Source: Pontibacillus marinus BH030004 = DSM 16465 (GTDB taxonomy: Bacteria > Bacillota > Bacilli > Bacillales > BH030062). Taken from it: a DNA stretch of 64,000 nucleotides. Location: the NCBI RefSeq assembly GCF_000425225.1, contig NZ_KE384330.1, positions 37,120-101,119 of the forward strand, given 5' to 3'. The notes under the pieces are model-generated. The model was not told the DNA's origin. It saw nothing but the letters and a program-made list of their open reading frames with translations, and did no database searches. Positions 19,973 through 27,760 of this stretch are shown here, piece by piece. Both the position numbers and the translations under genes were made by a program. The first letter of the stretch is position 1, and the number at the start of each line of letters is the position of its first letter.

Positions 19973-20765
19973 TTAGTCACCAACTTCAACATTTAGATAA
20001 TTCTCAGAGATTGAAAAACCCCAGTAAGCATGGTCAACAGCTAATACAAATACCTCATAATTTCCTTGTGTAATGTTTACTTCATTGAATGTTGTTAGAT
20101 TGGATGGTAATGCAGCTATAACTCCATCATCACCTGACGTTGCAGGAATTTCTTTCAAACGGTTTTGTGATACTAACTGGTCTAAGGCTGCTAGATAATC
20201 TTCAGCAGCACCAGAATTATAAAGACTACTCATATTATCAGAGATTTGATGTGCGGCATTTTCATATGTTGTACCATCAGCAAAAACTGCAACATAGTAA
20301 TTAAGAACACGGTGTGGTGATTGTGTCTCATCCACACTTCCCGCAATATCATCAAAAGCGATTTTAATGTCTGTAGCATCACTTCCACCAGATGTTGCAT
20401 CAGTATAGGTAACATTAGTTACCGTTTCAGTCCACCCATCATAAATGTACTCCCCAGTAACAGAAAAGTCATTTCCAGATAGATCTTCAAGTTCACCAGA
20501 GGAAATTGCTAAATCACCTGTTTCATAGTCATGAGGCAAGACATGACTAGGATCTAGCGTAATAGTTACTTTGTTATCTGTAATGCTTGCTGACGCATTT
20601 GTAAGGTCTAATATACTAGCACTTACTGCATTTAAGAAGCTAGATTCATCATTCGTAAACCTTATGGGTTCATCAAACCACATATTAATCTGATTGACAT
20701 CGGTACTTGTTCCAAATGTTCTAGCATGATTTAATGTCGGTGCTGTTACATCGCTATTCTCGTCT
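19973..20765 (-). pseudogene. C-terminal fragment of an S-layer-type protein gene
   Basis: An open frame begins after a stop at about 20766 with NSDVTAPTLNHARTFGTS. It continues through WFDEPIRFTNDESSFLNAV, an SbsA-type Ig-like domain, then a segment with VTNVTYTD and the ending NYLNVEVGD. There is no ribosome site or signal peptide at its 5' end, and the reading frame starts in mid-domain. The first internal ATG (20683) lies inside a domain and is not a credible start. The fragment keeps its terminator, so it is the 3' end of a broken paralogue of the S-layer gene at 22364. Confidence 0.75.
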
Positions 20766-20796
20766 TATACCATTTTCTCTTTTTATCATGGCTTTC

Positions 20797-20843
20797 GAGC
20801 GAGCCTTCACCGCACAGGCGGCTTTCACCGCATACGGCGATCC
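20797..20843 (-). other. Degenerate group II intron domain V-like hairpin (copy 1)
   Basis: Minus strand reads GCCGTATGCGGTGAAAGCCGC followed by a decayed complement. Domain V of bacterial group II introns is a 34-nt hairpin of the type GAGCCGTatgcggtGAAAgccgcACGTACGGTTC. The GAAA loop and inner stem are intact; the outer stem is decayed. It sits immediately upstream of the S-layer fragment at 20765. No reverse transcriptase frame remains. Confidence 0.5.
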
Positions 20844-20946
20844 GTCAGTAGATTATCCCCAATAATCAGCTGATACAATATTATTATCGGTTACCATATA
20901 TTTTACTTTTAGAATAAAATTTTAACAATTATGTTTTAATAAAGAA

Positions 20947-20973
20947 AACCTCTCAAAATAATTCTGAGAGGTT
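20947..20973 (-). terminator. Terminator after Ig-like gene fragment
   Basis: AACCTCTCA / TGAGAGGTT perfect 9-bp stem, with TTTTCTTT following on the minus strand, 30 bp past the stop at 21004. Confidence 0.75.
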
Positions 20974-21000
20974 ATCATCATAGTTTGTCCTTCTGAACTT

Positions 21001-21530
21001 AAATTACGCTTCTGAGACACTTTGTGTAACAAGTGTTGTCATATTACTAACTGCATTAATAGTTACACTGATCGTAATATTACTGTTATCATTTAAGGTA
21101 AAATTAGAAACTGTTATTGAATATGATGCACTTCCGTCAGCTGTCACGTATTTAGTGTACATTACCTGAGTTATCTGTAATAGTGACTTCATATCTATCA
21201 ATTTCACTTGGCGTTTTTCAAAGTTGATTGTACCAGCAAATTGATTTTGAGTAGTATCTGTATCAAACGAATGGTACATTTTGGGCCTGATTTGTAGGTT
21301 CGTTGTTGCCTAATATTTTCGTTTCTGTGTTTACAGAATCTGATGAATTAGATTCCGCGTAACCGTTACAGGGATGGTAATACTATTATCAGAAATAGCA
21401 TTACCCGAACTAATAGTATATTCGATTACTTAGGTATTACCTCCATTATCCGTAACATTACGTTGGCACTGCAGTTACAGAATCGACACTAACACCTGAT
21501 GTTGTGGGATTGCTTCTAGCTTAACCATTT
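21001..21530 (-). pseudogene. Frameshifted fragment of an Ig-like surface protein gene
   Basis: The 3' part is open (21279-21004), reading SITVSNFTLNDNSNITISVTINAVSN. Upstream, pieces of a similar domain appear in other frames (TDNGGNT, then ISSGNAISDNSITIPVTVTR), separated by stops and frame changes. No start or ribosome site is present. It is a decayed relative of the neighbouring surface proteins that still keeps its terminator. Confidence 0.65.
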
Positions 21531-21580
21531 AGTTTTCGGTGGACCCTACACCATACGTGCGGCTTTCACAGCATACGCGT
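21531..21580 (-). other. Degenerate group II intron domain V/VI-like sequence (copy 2)
   Basis: Minus strand reads GCGTATGCTGTGAAAGCCGC then ACGTATGGTGT, matching the domain V pattern (GUAUGC...GAAA...GCACGUAUGG) better than copy 1. AGGGTCCACCGAAAACT follows and could be domain VI. It abuts the frameshifted fragment ending near 21530. No intron-encoded protein is left. Confidence 0.5.
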
Positions 21581-21652
21581 TTTATAAAAATATTCCCCCA
21601 CCTTCATATAAAAGCTAAGTATGAATCATACCTTAAAATTAAACAAAAAATA

Positions 21653-21688
21653 TGGTGGGATAAGTCCTTTTAAAAACTTATCCCACCA
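21653..21688. terminator. Strong 13-bp hairpin in the degenerate region
   Basis: TGGTGGGATAAGT / ACTTATCCCACCA perfect stem with a 10-nt loop. On the minus strand it is followed by TATTTTTTG. Probably the terminator of a lost gene. Confidence 0.75.
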
Positions 21689-21699
21689 AAAATAATAAA

Positions 21700-22250
21700 C
21701 TTTTTCATGAGAAAATATTGGGGATATTTCTTTTATTACTGACTAAGCCCCTTCACTCCTGCAAGTTTTATCCTCTTCGCCTGTGTTACCACTACGAGTT
21801 CAAACGGCATGCTATCAACACTACTACGGACTTGCTGCCATCTTCCTAGCCTCTTCAGTGCTAACTCACCTCTTCTAGTAAGACTTCAAACGTTCCATCA
21901 TTTGTATCCATTATTTTGATGACCTTAGCCTTCCACTATTCAGTTTGAGAAGGATTGGTTTAACAGCTAAAATTATTCCAATCCCTTTTTGTTATTTCAA
22001 ACAAAAAGATAGATACTAAACTACTAGCTATTCATAATATCTATTAGCTCAAACTGGATCAACATGGATTCGTTAACTAGTCATAGCCACCTTTTAAAGA
22101 GCCCCGCCTCACTACTGAGTACGACTTCACCTGACTTTATCCTTTCAGCTAGTTAGAGCATTCTAGGATACAGGAGTATTAGGCACATGATTGATAAGCT
22201 GTTACCATGTTTAGGAATTACACCTAAATATTCCAAATGATAGTTAAAGA
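21700..22250 (-). other. Non-coding degenerate stretch, possibly a group II intron 5' part
   Basis: About 550 bp with no sustained open frame on either strand. On the minus strand short runs read like a worn structured RNA or dead coding sequence (for example CTCAGTAGTGAGGCGGGGCTC and AAAGGATAAAGTCAGGTGAAG). Together with the downstream domain V-like hairpin it could be the 5' part of a decayed group II intron, but I cannot fold or align it here. It starts just past the terminator of the S-layer gene, the sort of site used by class C introns. Confidence 0.3.
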
Positions 22251-22254
22251 AAAA

Positions 22255-22307
22255 CCCCATGAAAATGGTACCATTAAGAAAAGAATGGAAAAAACCATTT
22301 CATAGGG
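22255..22307 (-). terminator. Terminator of the S-layer operon
   Basis: Minus strand CCCTATGAAATGGT pairs imperfectly with ACCATTTTCATGGGG and is followed by TTTTTC, about 57 bp past the stop at 22364. Confidence 0.7.
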
Positions 22308-22363
22308 AATCTCTTTACTTCTTTCGTTCAAATAAAGAACTTATGAAGTAACGTTTCGACTAA

Positions 22364-25300
22364 TTAGTTAGTAGTAACATCTTTCTTTACAACGTTAGTA
22401 CTAAGGTTTGTACCATTAGTATCTTCTGCTACAAAATATACATCATAAGCAGTAGTAGCTGTTAAAGTTTCAGAACCAGTTGCTTGAGTTCCAGGTGTTG
22501 TTACTGATAAAGATCCTGATGCTTGTACAGTAACACCGCTATAATTTGCACCTGCTTTAATTTCAGCAGCAGTTGGCGCATTTGCACCATCAGCAACCAC
22601 TACATAGTATGCAGTTCCTGCAACATCTAAATCAGCAGTAAGGTCAATAGCTGGTGAAGTACCTGCAGTAGCTGTAGGTTCACCACTTGTAAAGTATGCA
22701 GTTACACCATCTACTTCAGAACCAGTTGCAACAGTAGCTAATTCATTACCAGCTAGGTCTGTAATTGCACCAGCAGAAGTAGTTGTAAATTGTGGAGTAG
22801 AATCTGAGTCTACAGAACCACTTTCATCAAATGTAATGGTAATAGTATTATCATTTGATGTAGAGCCAGTATTAAATGCTAGGTTTGAGTAGCTATTTAC
22901 ATCAAACTTAGAAATATCTACTGAACTATCTTTAACAGCTTCATCAAATACTACAGTATATCCATCGATCTGACCATCATCATCAGCGTCTACTGTAGTT
23001 GCTGATGATACTGTAGGTAATGAATCGTCAACGATTTCAGTTGATAGACCAGTTAATACATTACCATTAACATCTTTAAGAGATGCTTGTTGAGTGATAG
23101 CTGTTCCAATTTCTGGAGCCTCATAGTTACCTGAGTTATCAAGTACTAATGTAATAACATCGCTATCTGAAGTTTGAACAATAGAATCAACAGTGTATCC
23201 ATCTACATCGAATGTAGAAGCTGATACTGTGTCAATATCAATATCTTCTGAGAATGTAATATCAATTTTGTTTTCAGTAGAAGATTTAGATTGAAGTACC
23301 ACATCTTGAGCATTTGCACCCGCAACAGTAGTTACATCTAGTACTGGAGTAGCTTTGTCAGTAACTGCTACATCATCATCTGCAGCAAGCTTCTGACCAT
23401 AGATATTCTTAGATGTTAAACCAGATGCTACAGTTGTAACACGTAGGTCATTTGTTTGATAAGTGTTATAAGCATCTTCATTAACTTTGCTGTTTAGCGT
23501 ATATACAGCAACAGTGTTTCCTTTAGCATTTAGTGATGTGGAAACTCTAGATACAGATAATTTCTCACTTGAACCATCGTAATCATTATTTGTAGCAGCA
23601 TCTCCACCTAGCTCGTCTGCATAAATCATTAGGTCATCTGCATCAAAGTCAACAAGTTCTGCGTCAAATGTAACTCTAACTTCTTCATCAGAAATTAGTT
23701 CAGCAGAATAACCAATAGTAGATGCATCACCATTAGTTAGGTTCTTAGTTGCGGAAAGTTGATCTGTGTAATTACCTGCAGCATCTGCAACACGTGCAAG
23801 TTCAATTTGGTTAGAACCAGAAACTAGGTCAACACCATCATTTGCATCATTAGGTACTTCTATTTCTATAGATTTACCACTGTTAACAACTGTAAAGTCA
23901 ACACTGTAATTAGAAAGCGGGTTACCATTTACAATATATTTTGATGCATCAAGAACGGAATATTGTCCATCTGTCGCCATCTCTTCACCAAAGTCAACAC
24001 GTACTACTTGGTCAGTTGTACCTGCACCATAAAGTGTAACATCAAAGTCAGAGAATTTAGGTGCTGTTAAGTCGTCAACATTAAATCCTTTAGTTGTTTT
24101 ATCAATCTCATTACCAGAGATATCTTCAATACCTTCAAATACTAGACCATGATCTCCACTTAGCTTATTCTCGAAGTTAACAGTTACAACATTATCAGTT
24201 ACTGATACTGAGTCAATAGCATCTTCAACTTCATCGCCAGCATTATCTAATAGAGTGAAGTCAGAAGCTTCAACATCGGCTACATCCTCAGAGAAAGTTA
24301 GTTCAACTTTGCTTTCAGATTTTACTTCGAAATCATCAAGTGTAGGAGCTTTTTCATCCACTTCAACTTCTACTTTGTGCATGATCTGGTTATTTTCGTT
24401 ATCCCAAAGGTCATTTAGACTCTCTTTTAGGATGTAAATATAAGCAGTACCTTCAGGTAGGTTGTTGGTAGTAAAGTCTAATGTTAACTCATTGCCATCA
24501 ATATCAGAAGCAGTGATATTGTTATCAACTGGGTTATTTGAGTTAGTGTGATAGAAGTTTGCAGCCGTTCCATCAGCAAGCTCAATGTCTTCGTTAAATA
24601 CTAATGTTACGCCATTTGGTGTAGCGTCTTTGTAACCTACTACCTGTGGTGCTTCGTCATCAACTGTAACTTCTGCAGTTAAATCAGTAGCATCTACAGT
24701 AAATCCAGCTTGATCATCTACACCATCAACGGAAACATCTACATCGCCTTCTTCAAGGTCAGAGTATAGTACAATATTTGCTTCACGACCGTTGTTGATA
24801 GAGTTAACTTCCTTGATATAAAGGTCTCCACCATTTACTTCATAGTTTCCTTTAGTTTCAAGGGATGCAACATCCATAGGCTCACTAAAGTGAACTTTGA
24901 TAGTGTCGTTCCCAACTACTTCTGCACTATCAGCTGTAGGAACAACCTGGTCTAAGAATTTCACGTCTTCAACTGTTGTATCTTCGATTACAGCACCTTC
25001 AGTGTTTTCTACATTTTCAACTGTAACTGAAACTTTCTCCTGCTGAGCTGCTTCGTTACCATCTACAACTGTTACTAGTACTGTTTTACCGTCTGCTTGA
25101 AGTTCGAAAGAAGCATTTGTAAGGTCTAGAGAACCATCAGTATCAACACTATAATTCTCTGCCTTAGTAGCAGATGCTTCACTTACTTCTGTGTTAAATT
25201 CTACAGTGAACTGAGAAAGGTTATTCGCACTTACAGATTCAACTGCTGGAGCTACATCTTCACCTAAATCTTCATAAGCAGTGTAATCTGTAACTTCTTC

Positions 25301-25663
25301 TTCAGCTACTAGATTTTCTGCATCTTCGTCAAGCTCGTCTAATAGAGTTGTAGTGTCTTTGTCACTATCCATGATTTTAGCTTTAGCTAGAGCTGAGATT
25401 GTAACAAATTTGCCTTCAGCAACGCTTACTGCTACTACGCTGTTACCTTCAGCATTAACAAATTCACCAAGTTCACCAGAACCGAATGTTTTTGCTTTTG
25501 CGTAGTCCATGAAAGGTACAGTTACTACAGAACCGTCTGCTGTTTCAATTGCTACGTGTTGAATTGAAGTTTCCTCTGCCGCAACTGGTGTTGCTGCTAG
25601 TGTAGGTACTGCAACTGTTGCAGCTAGTGCTGCCGTCGTCATCACTTTAAATGGTGATTTCAT
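22364..25663 (-). CDS. S-layer-type protein without SLH domains
   Basis: 1099 residues, very acidic. The signal peptide is about 1-29 (TPVAA-EET). An N-terminal domain of about 95 residues (TVPFMDYAKAKTFGSGELGEF...VVAVSVAEGKFVTISALAKAKI) is nearly the whole of the small protein encoded upstream. It is followed by about ten SbsA-type Ig-like domains (VESVSANNLSQFTVEFNTEV; VHFSEPMDVAS; LVFNEDIELA; LTFSEDVADV; ITFSEDIDIDT; VVFDEAVKDS), many with Asp/Asn-rich loops that could bind calcium. A final domain has TAYYVVVADGANAPTAAEI and TATTAYDVYFVAEDTNG. Lattice proteins of this size usually carry SLH or CWB2 anchors; this one has neither, while a separate SLH protein is encoded two genes upstream in the same unit. 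That suggests an anchor-plus-lattice arrangement (inference). It is probably a major exported protein given the leader of the operon. Confidence 0.88.
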   Translation of the reverse strand: MKSPFKVMTTAALAATVAVPTLAATPVAAEETSIQHVAIETADGSVVTVPFMDYAKAKTFGSGELGEFVNAEGNSVVAVSVAEGKFVTISALAKAKIMDSDKDTTTLLDELDEDAENLVAEEEVTDYTAYEDLGEDVAPAVESVSANNLSQFTVEFNTEVSEASATKAENYSVDTDGSLDLTNASFELQADGKTVLVTVVDGNEAAQQEKVSVTVENVENTEGAVIEDTTVEDVKFLDQVVPTADSAEVVGNDTIKVHFSEPMDVASLETKGNYEVNGGDLYIKEVNSINNGREANIVLYSDLEEGDVDVSVDGVDDQAGFTVDATDLTAEVTVDDEAPQVVGYKDATPNGVTLVFNEDIELADGTAANFYHTNSNNPVDNNITASDIDGNELTLDFTTNNLPEGTAYIYILKESLNDLWDNENNQIMHKVEVEVDEKAPTLDDFEVKSESKVELTFSEDVADVEASDFTLLDNAGDEVEDAIDSVSVTDNVVTVNFENKLSGDHGLVFEGIEDISGNEIDKTTKGFNVDDLTAPKFSDFDVTLYGAGTTDQVVRVDFGEEMATDGQYSVLDASKYIVNGNPLSNYSVDFTVVNSGKSIEIEVPNDANDGVDLVSGSNQIELARVADAAGNYTDQLSATKNLTNGDASTIGYSAELISDEEVRVTFDAELVDFDADDLMIYADELGGDAATNNDYDGSSEKLSVSRVSTSLNAKGNTVAVYTLNSKVNEDAYNTYQTNDLRVTTVASGLTSKNIYGQKLAADDDVAVTDKATPVLDVTTVAGANAQDVVLQSKSSTENKIDITFSEDIDIDTVSASTFDVDGYTVDSIVQTSDSDVITLVLDNSGNYEAPEIGTAITQQASLKDVNGNVLTGLSTEIVDDSLPTVSSATTVDADDDGQIDGYTVVFDEAVKDSSVDISKFDVNSYSNLAFNTGSTSNDNTITITFDESGSVDSDSTPQFTTTSAGAITDLAGNELATVATGSEVDGVTAYFTSGEPTATAGTSPAIDLTADLDVAGTAYYVVVADGANAPTAAEIKAGANYSGVTVQASGSLSVTTPGTQATGSETLTATTAYDVYFVAEDTNGTNLSTNVVKKDVTTN

Positions 25664-25713
25664 AATAATTGAATCCTCCCTAATATCTTTAAATGTTTTT
25701 TAAAACTAGATAA

Positions 25714-26178
25714 CTAGTCTATAGAAATGACTTCTGGAGTAACTGCTTCTTCAAAAACAGGTTCTCCGTCTGAGTTGTATCCGTTAATAGTCTGATAAGA
25801 TGCGATAGTATTATCAGATACATGGATATCAGTTACATCTGGTAGATCATTCAGTACATCTTGTACCGTTTCTGTAGATTCCTTAAAAGTGACTCTTTTC
25901 GCATATTCACGGAAATCGATATAATCACCCGTGCTTAATCCAACAGCATTTATAGTTGGGTCATCATTTTTAAAGAAATCGTAAAAGTCACCAGACTTTA
26001 ACGTCACTTGTTTAGCAAAATCTGTTAAAGGTACTGTGAATTCAGTGCCCTCATGTTCAAAAACTACAGTTTCAATCGTTACTTCTGAAGCAGCTTCTAC
26101 CGGTTGTACGAAACTAGAAGTAGCCAAAGTTGCTAAAAGAATTGCAGTTCCTGAACTTAGTAAAAAATTCTTTTTCAA
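25714..26178 (-). CDS. Small secreted paralogue of the S-layer N-terminal domain
   Basis: 154 residues from the TTG at 26178, placed 4 bases after AAGGGTGAT; the GTG at 26187 overlaps that ribosome site. Signal peptide (about 1-30, PVEA-AS). The rest (VTIETVVFEHEGTEFTVPLTDFAKQVTLKSGDF... in the first half, AKRVTFKESTETVQDVLNDL later) lines up with the N-terminal domain of the 1099-residue S-layer protein downstream. The gene ends (VTPEVISID) where that protein's first Ig-like domain begins (VAPAVESVSA). It sits between the SLH anchor gene (14 bp upstream) and the lattice gene (50 bp downstream). It could be a subunit or cap of the layer, or a truncated duplicate that was kept. Confidence 0.8.
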   Translation of the reverse strand: MKKNFLLSSGTAILLATLATSSFVQPVEAASEVTIETVVFEHEGTEFTVPLTDFAKQVTLKSGDFYDFFKNDDPTINAVGLSTGDYIDFREYAKRVTFKESTETVQDVLNDLPDVTDIHVSDNTIASYQTINGYNSDGEPVFEEAVTPEVISID

Positions 26179-26192
26179 AAGAATCACCCTTA

Positions 26193-27338
26193 TTAGTTAG
26201 CTGAAACAGATCCGGAAAGGACAGCTTCTTCAGAGTCAGCGTTAACGTCTGTGAAGTAAACATCTTCCTCAGCAAGATATTCTAGTTCTTTAGTCTTTCC
26301 ATCGATCGTAACAGATAGAGTTGCATCATCAGCCACATCTACATTTTCAGCTGGAATAGATAAAGTGTAAACGCCTGGTACTAGTTTCAATGCTTCGCCA
26401 CCAAGGTCTTCAGCAGTGCCTAGATCAGAAGGCTCAGAAGGTTCTTCTGTGTCATCTTCAACATCATAAATAACTTCTGCATCTTTTAGTTCTGCTTCTG
26501 TATAACCTTGAACATTGCCATTATAGAACGCTTCTTCATCAGCAAGATATTCAAGTGTAACTGTTTCTCCATCAACATCTAATGTTACTTCGGAGTCAGT
26601 TGTAGCACCATCAAGATTCTCAAGTGGTAGAGATACTGAGTACACCCCTGTTACTAGATTCGTAACTGTACCCACTTCGTTTACCGTTACTGAACTGTTT
26701 TCTTCATTCCAAAGCTTCCATGCATTGTGAAGCATTTTAGAGAAGTCTTTACGAAGGATGGAATCATGAACACCAAATGAACCATCTGTATAACCGTCAG
26801 CGATACCTAATTGAGCTACTACATCAACATATGTGTTAAGTGAAGTTTCACCACGATCACTGAAATCAGACTCTTCAACTTCACCTTCAGGCATTAGATC
26901 AAAAGCTTCAACGACAACTTTTGCCATTTGTGAACGTGTAAGTTCTACATCAGCATTGAACTCACCTTCTGCGTTACCTTCGAAGATTCCATGCTCTTCA
27001 AGCTCTGCAACGATACCGTCGATTCGATCTGGTACACCTGTTAGTGTAAGTTCGTAATCTGCGTCTACGTTAAATCCGCGAGCAGTAAAGATCATTTCAG
27101 CTGCTTCACTACGCTTTAGGTTGTTGTCAGGACCGAATGTTCCATCAGTGTAACCTGATACAACTCCCATGTCGTAAAGAGCATTAATGTGTTCGTAATG
27201 ACGTGTGTCCTCAGTTACATCTGAAAAATCCTCAGCTGCAGTTGCTGCTGAAACTGCTGGAGCTACAGCGCTACCTACTAATGCTGCGGAAGCAGATGCA
27301 ACCATAAATTTGCGATAAGACTTTGGTTGAAATGCCAT
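26193..27338 (-). CDS. SLH-domain anchor protein with two copies of a novel C-terminal domain
   Basis: 381 residues. Signal peptide about 1-33 (VSAATA-AEDF). Three SLH domains (about 36-80, 95-145, 155-210; MGVVSGYTDGTFGPDNNLKRSEAAEMI and GIADGYTDGSFG are clear). Two related ~65-residue domains follow (about 228-298 and 312-381), each with GVY-[ST]-[VL]-S-[LI]-P, a central strand, then LEYLA-[DE]-E and a closing strand. The same domain occurs in the lipoprotein and the 85-residue protein at 18.3-19.2 kb. First gene of a three-gene unit with the SLH-less S-layer protein, preceded by a promoter and a 175-nt structured leader. SLH domains bind pyruvylated wall polymer; the C-terminal domains may hold the lattice protein (inference). 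Confidence 0.92.
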   Translation of the reverse strand: MAFQPKSYRKFMVASASAALVGSAVAPAVSAATAAEDFSDVTEDTRHYEHINALYDMGVVSGYTDGTFGPDNNLKRSEAAEMIFTARGFNVDADYELTLTGVPDRIDGIVAELEEHGIFEGNAEGEFNADVELTRSQMAKVVVEAFDLMPEGEVEESDFSDRGETSLNTYVDVVAQLGIADGYTDGSFGVHDSILRKDFSKMLHNAWKLWNEENSSVTVNEVGTVTNLVTGVYSVSLPLENLDGATTDSEVTLDVDGETVTLEYLADEEAFYNGNVQGYTEAELKDAEVIYDVEDDTEEPSEPSDLGTAEDLGGEALKLVPGVYTLSIPAENVDVADDATLSVTIDGKTKELEYLAEEDVYFTDVNADSEEAVLSGSVSAN

Positions 27339-27516
27339 TAATCTTTTTCCTCCCTTAAATATGTACTTTAGTACATTTATATTTATATATAAGGTTCTAG
27401 AGGAGCGATAAACCCTCTAAATAATGAACCTTAAATCACACTTTCATTCCAACCCTCTCCTATAATTCATAGGATTTCCTATAAAGATAATGAATGGGGT
27501 GGTTGGAAAATCTCGC
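27339..27516 (-). promoter_or_regulatory. Long structured 5' leader of the S-layer operon
   Basis: About 175 nt of untranslated leader. A hairpin at 27391-27432 pairs AAGGTTC with GAACCTT and, above a small asymmetric loop, TAGAGG with CCTCTA. A palindrome ATGTACTTTAGTACAT (27361-27376) lies just before the AGGGAGG ribosome site. Long stable leaders are known for S-layer mRNAs and raise their half-life. No riboswitch class is recognised. Confidence 0.6.
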
Positions 27517-27522
27517 AATTTA

Positions 27523-27550
27523 ATTCTACCAAATCTAGCAGTGAGGTCAA
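27523..27550 (-). promoter_or_regulatory. Sigma-A-type promoter of the S-layer operon
   Basis: TTGACC (27550-27545), 16-bp spacer, TAGAAT (27528-27523) on the minus strand. Both boxes are 5/6 matches. Confidence 0.65.
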
Positions 27551-27686
27551 CTAATATGTGCAGATTTTGTCTGTTTTTTTACATAGATCGGTAGATCATT
27601 GATATATTCTGTAACATCCCTGAAATTTTCACGAGAGTTCGGAAAATTTCAATTAAAAAAATATTACAACTTTTCAATCAATGATA

Positions 27687-27717
27687 GTTACTAGCATAAC
27701 ATGGTTATGCTAGTAAC
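27687..27717 (-). terminator. 14-bp perfect hairpin after the polymerase gene
   Basis: GTTACTAGCATAAC-ATG-GTTATGCTAGTAAC. The stem is perfect, but the following minus-strand sequence (TATCATTGATTG) is not a T-run, so it could be a terminator or an operator. Confidence 0.6.
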
Positions 27718-27760
27718 ACAATATCAGTTTTTCAATATATTGACAGACACCTTACTATGT

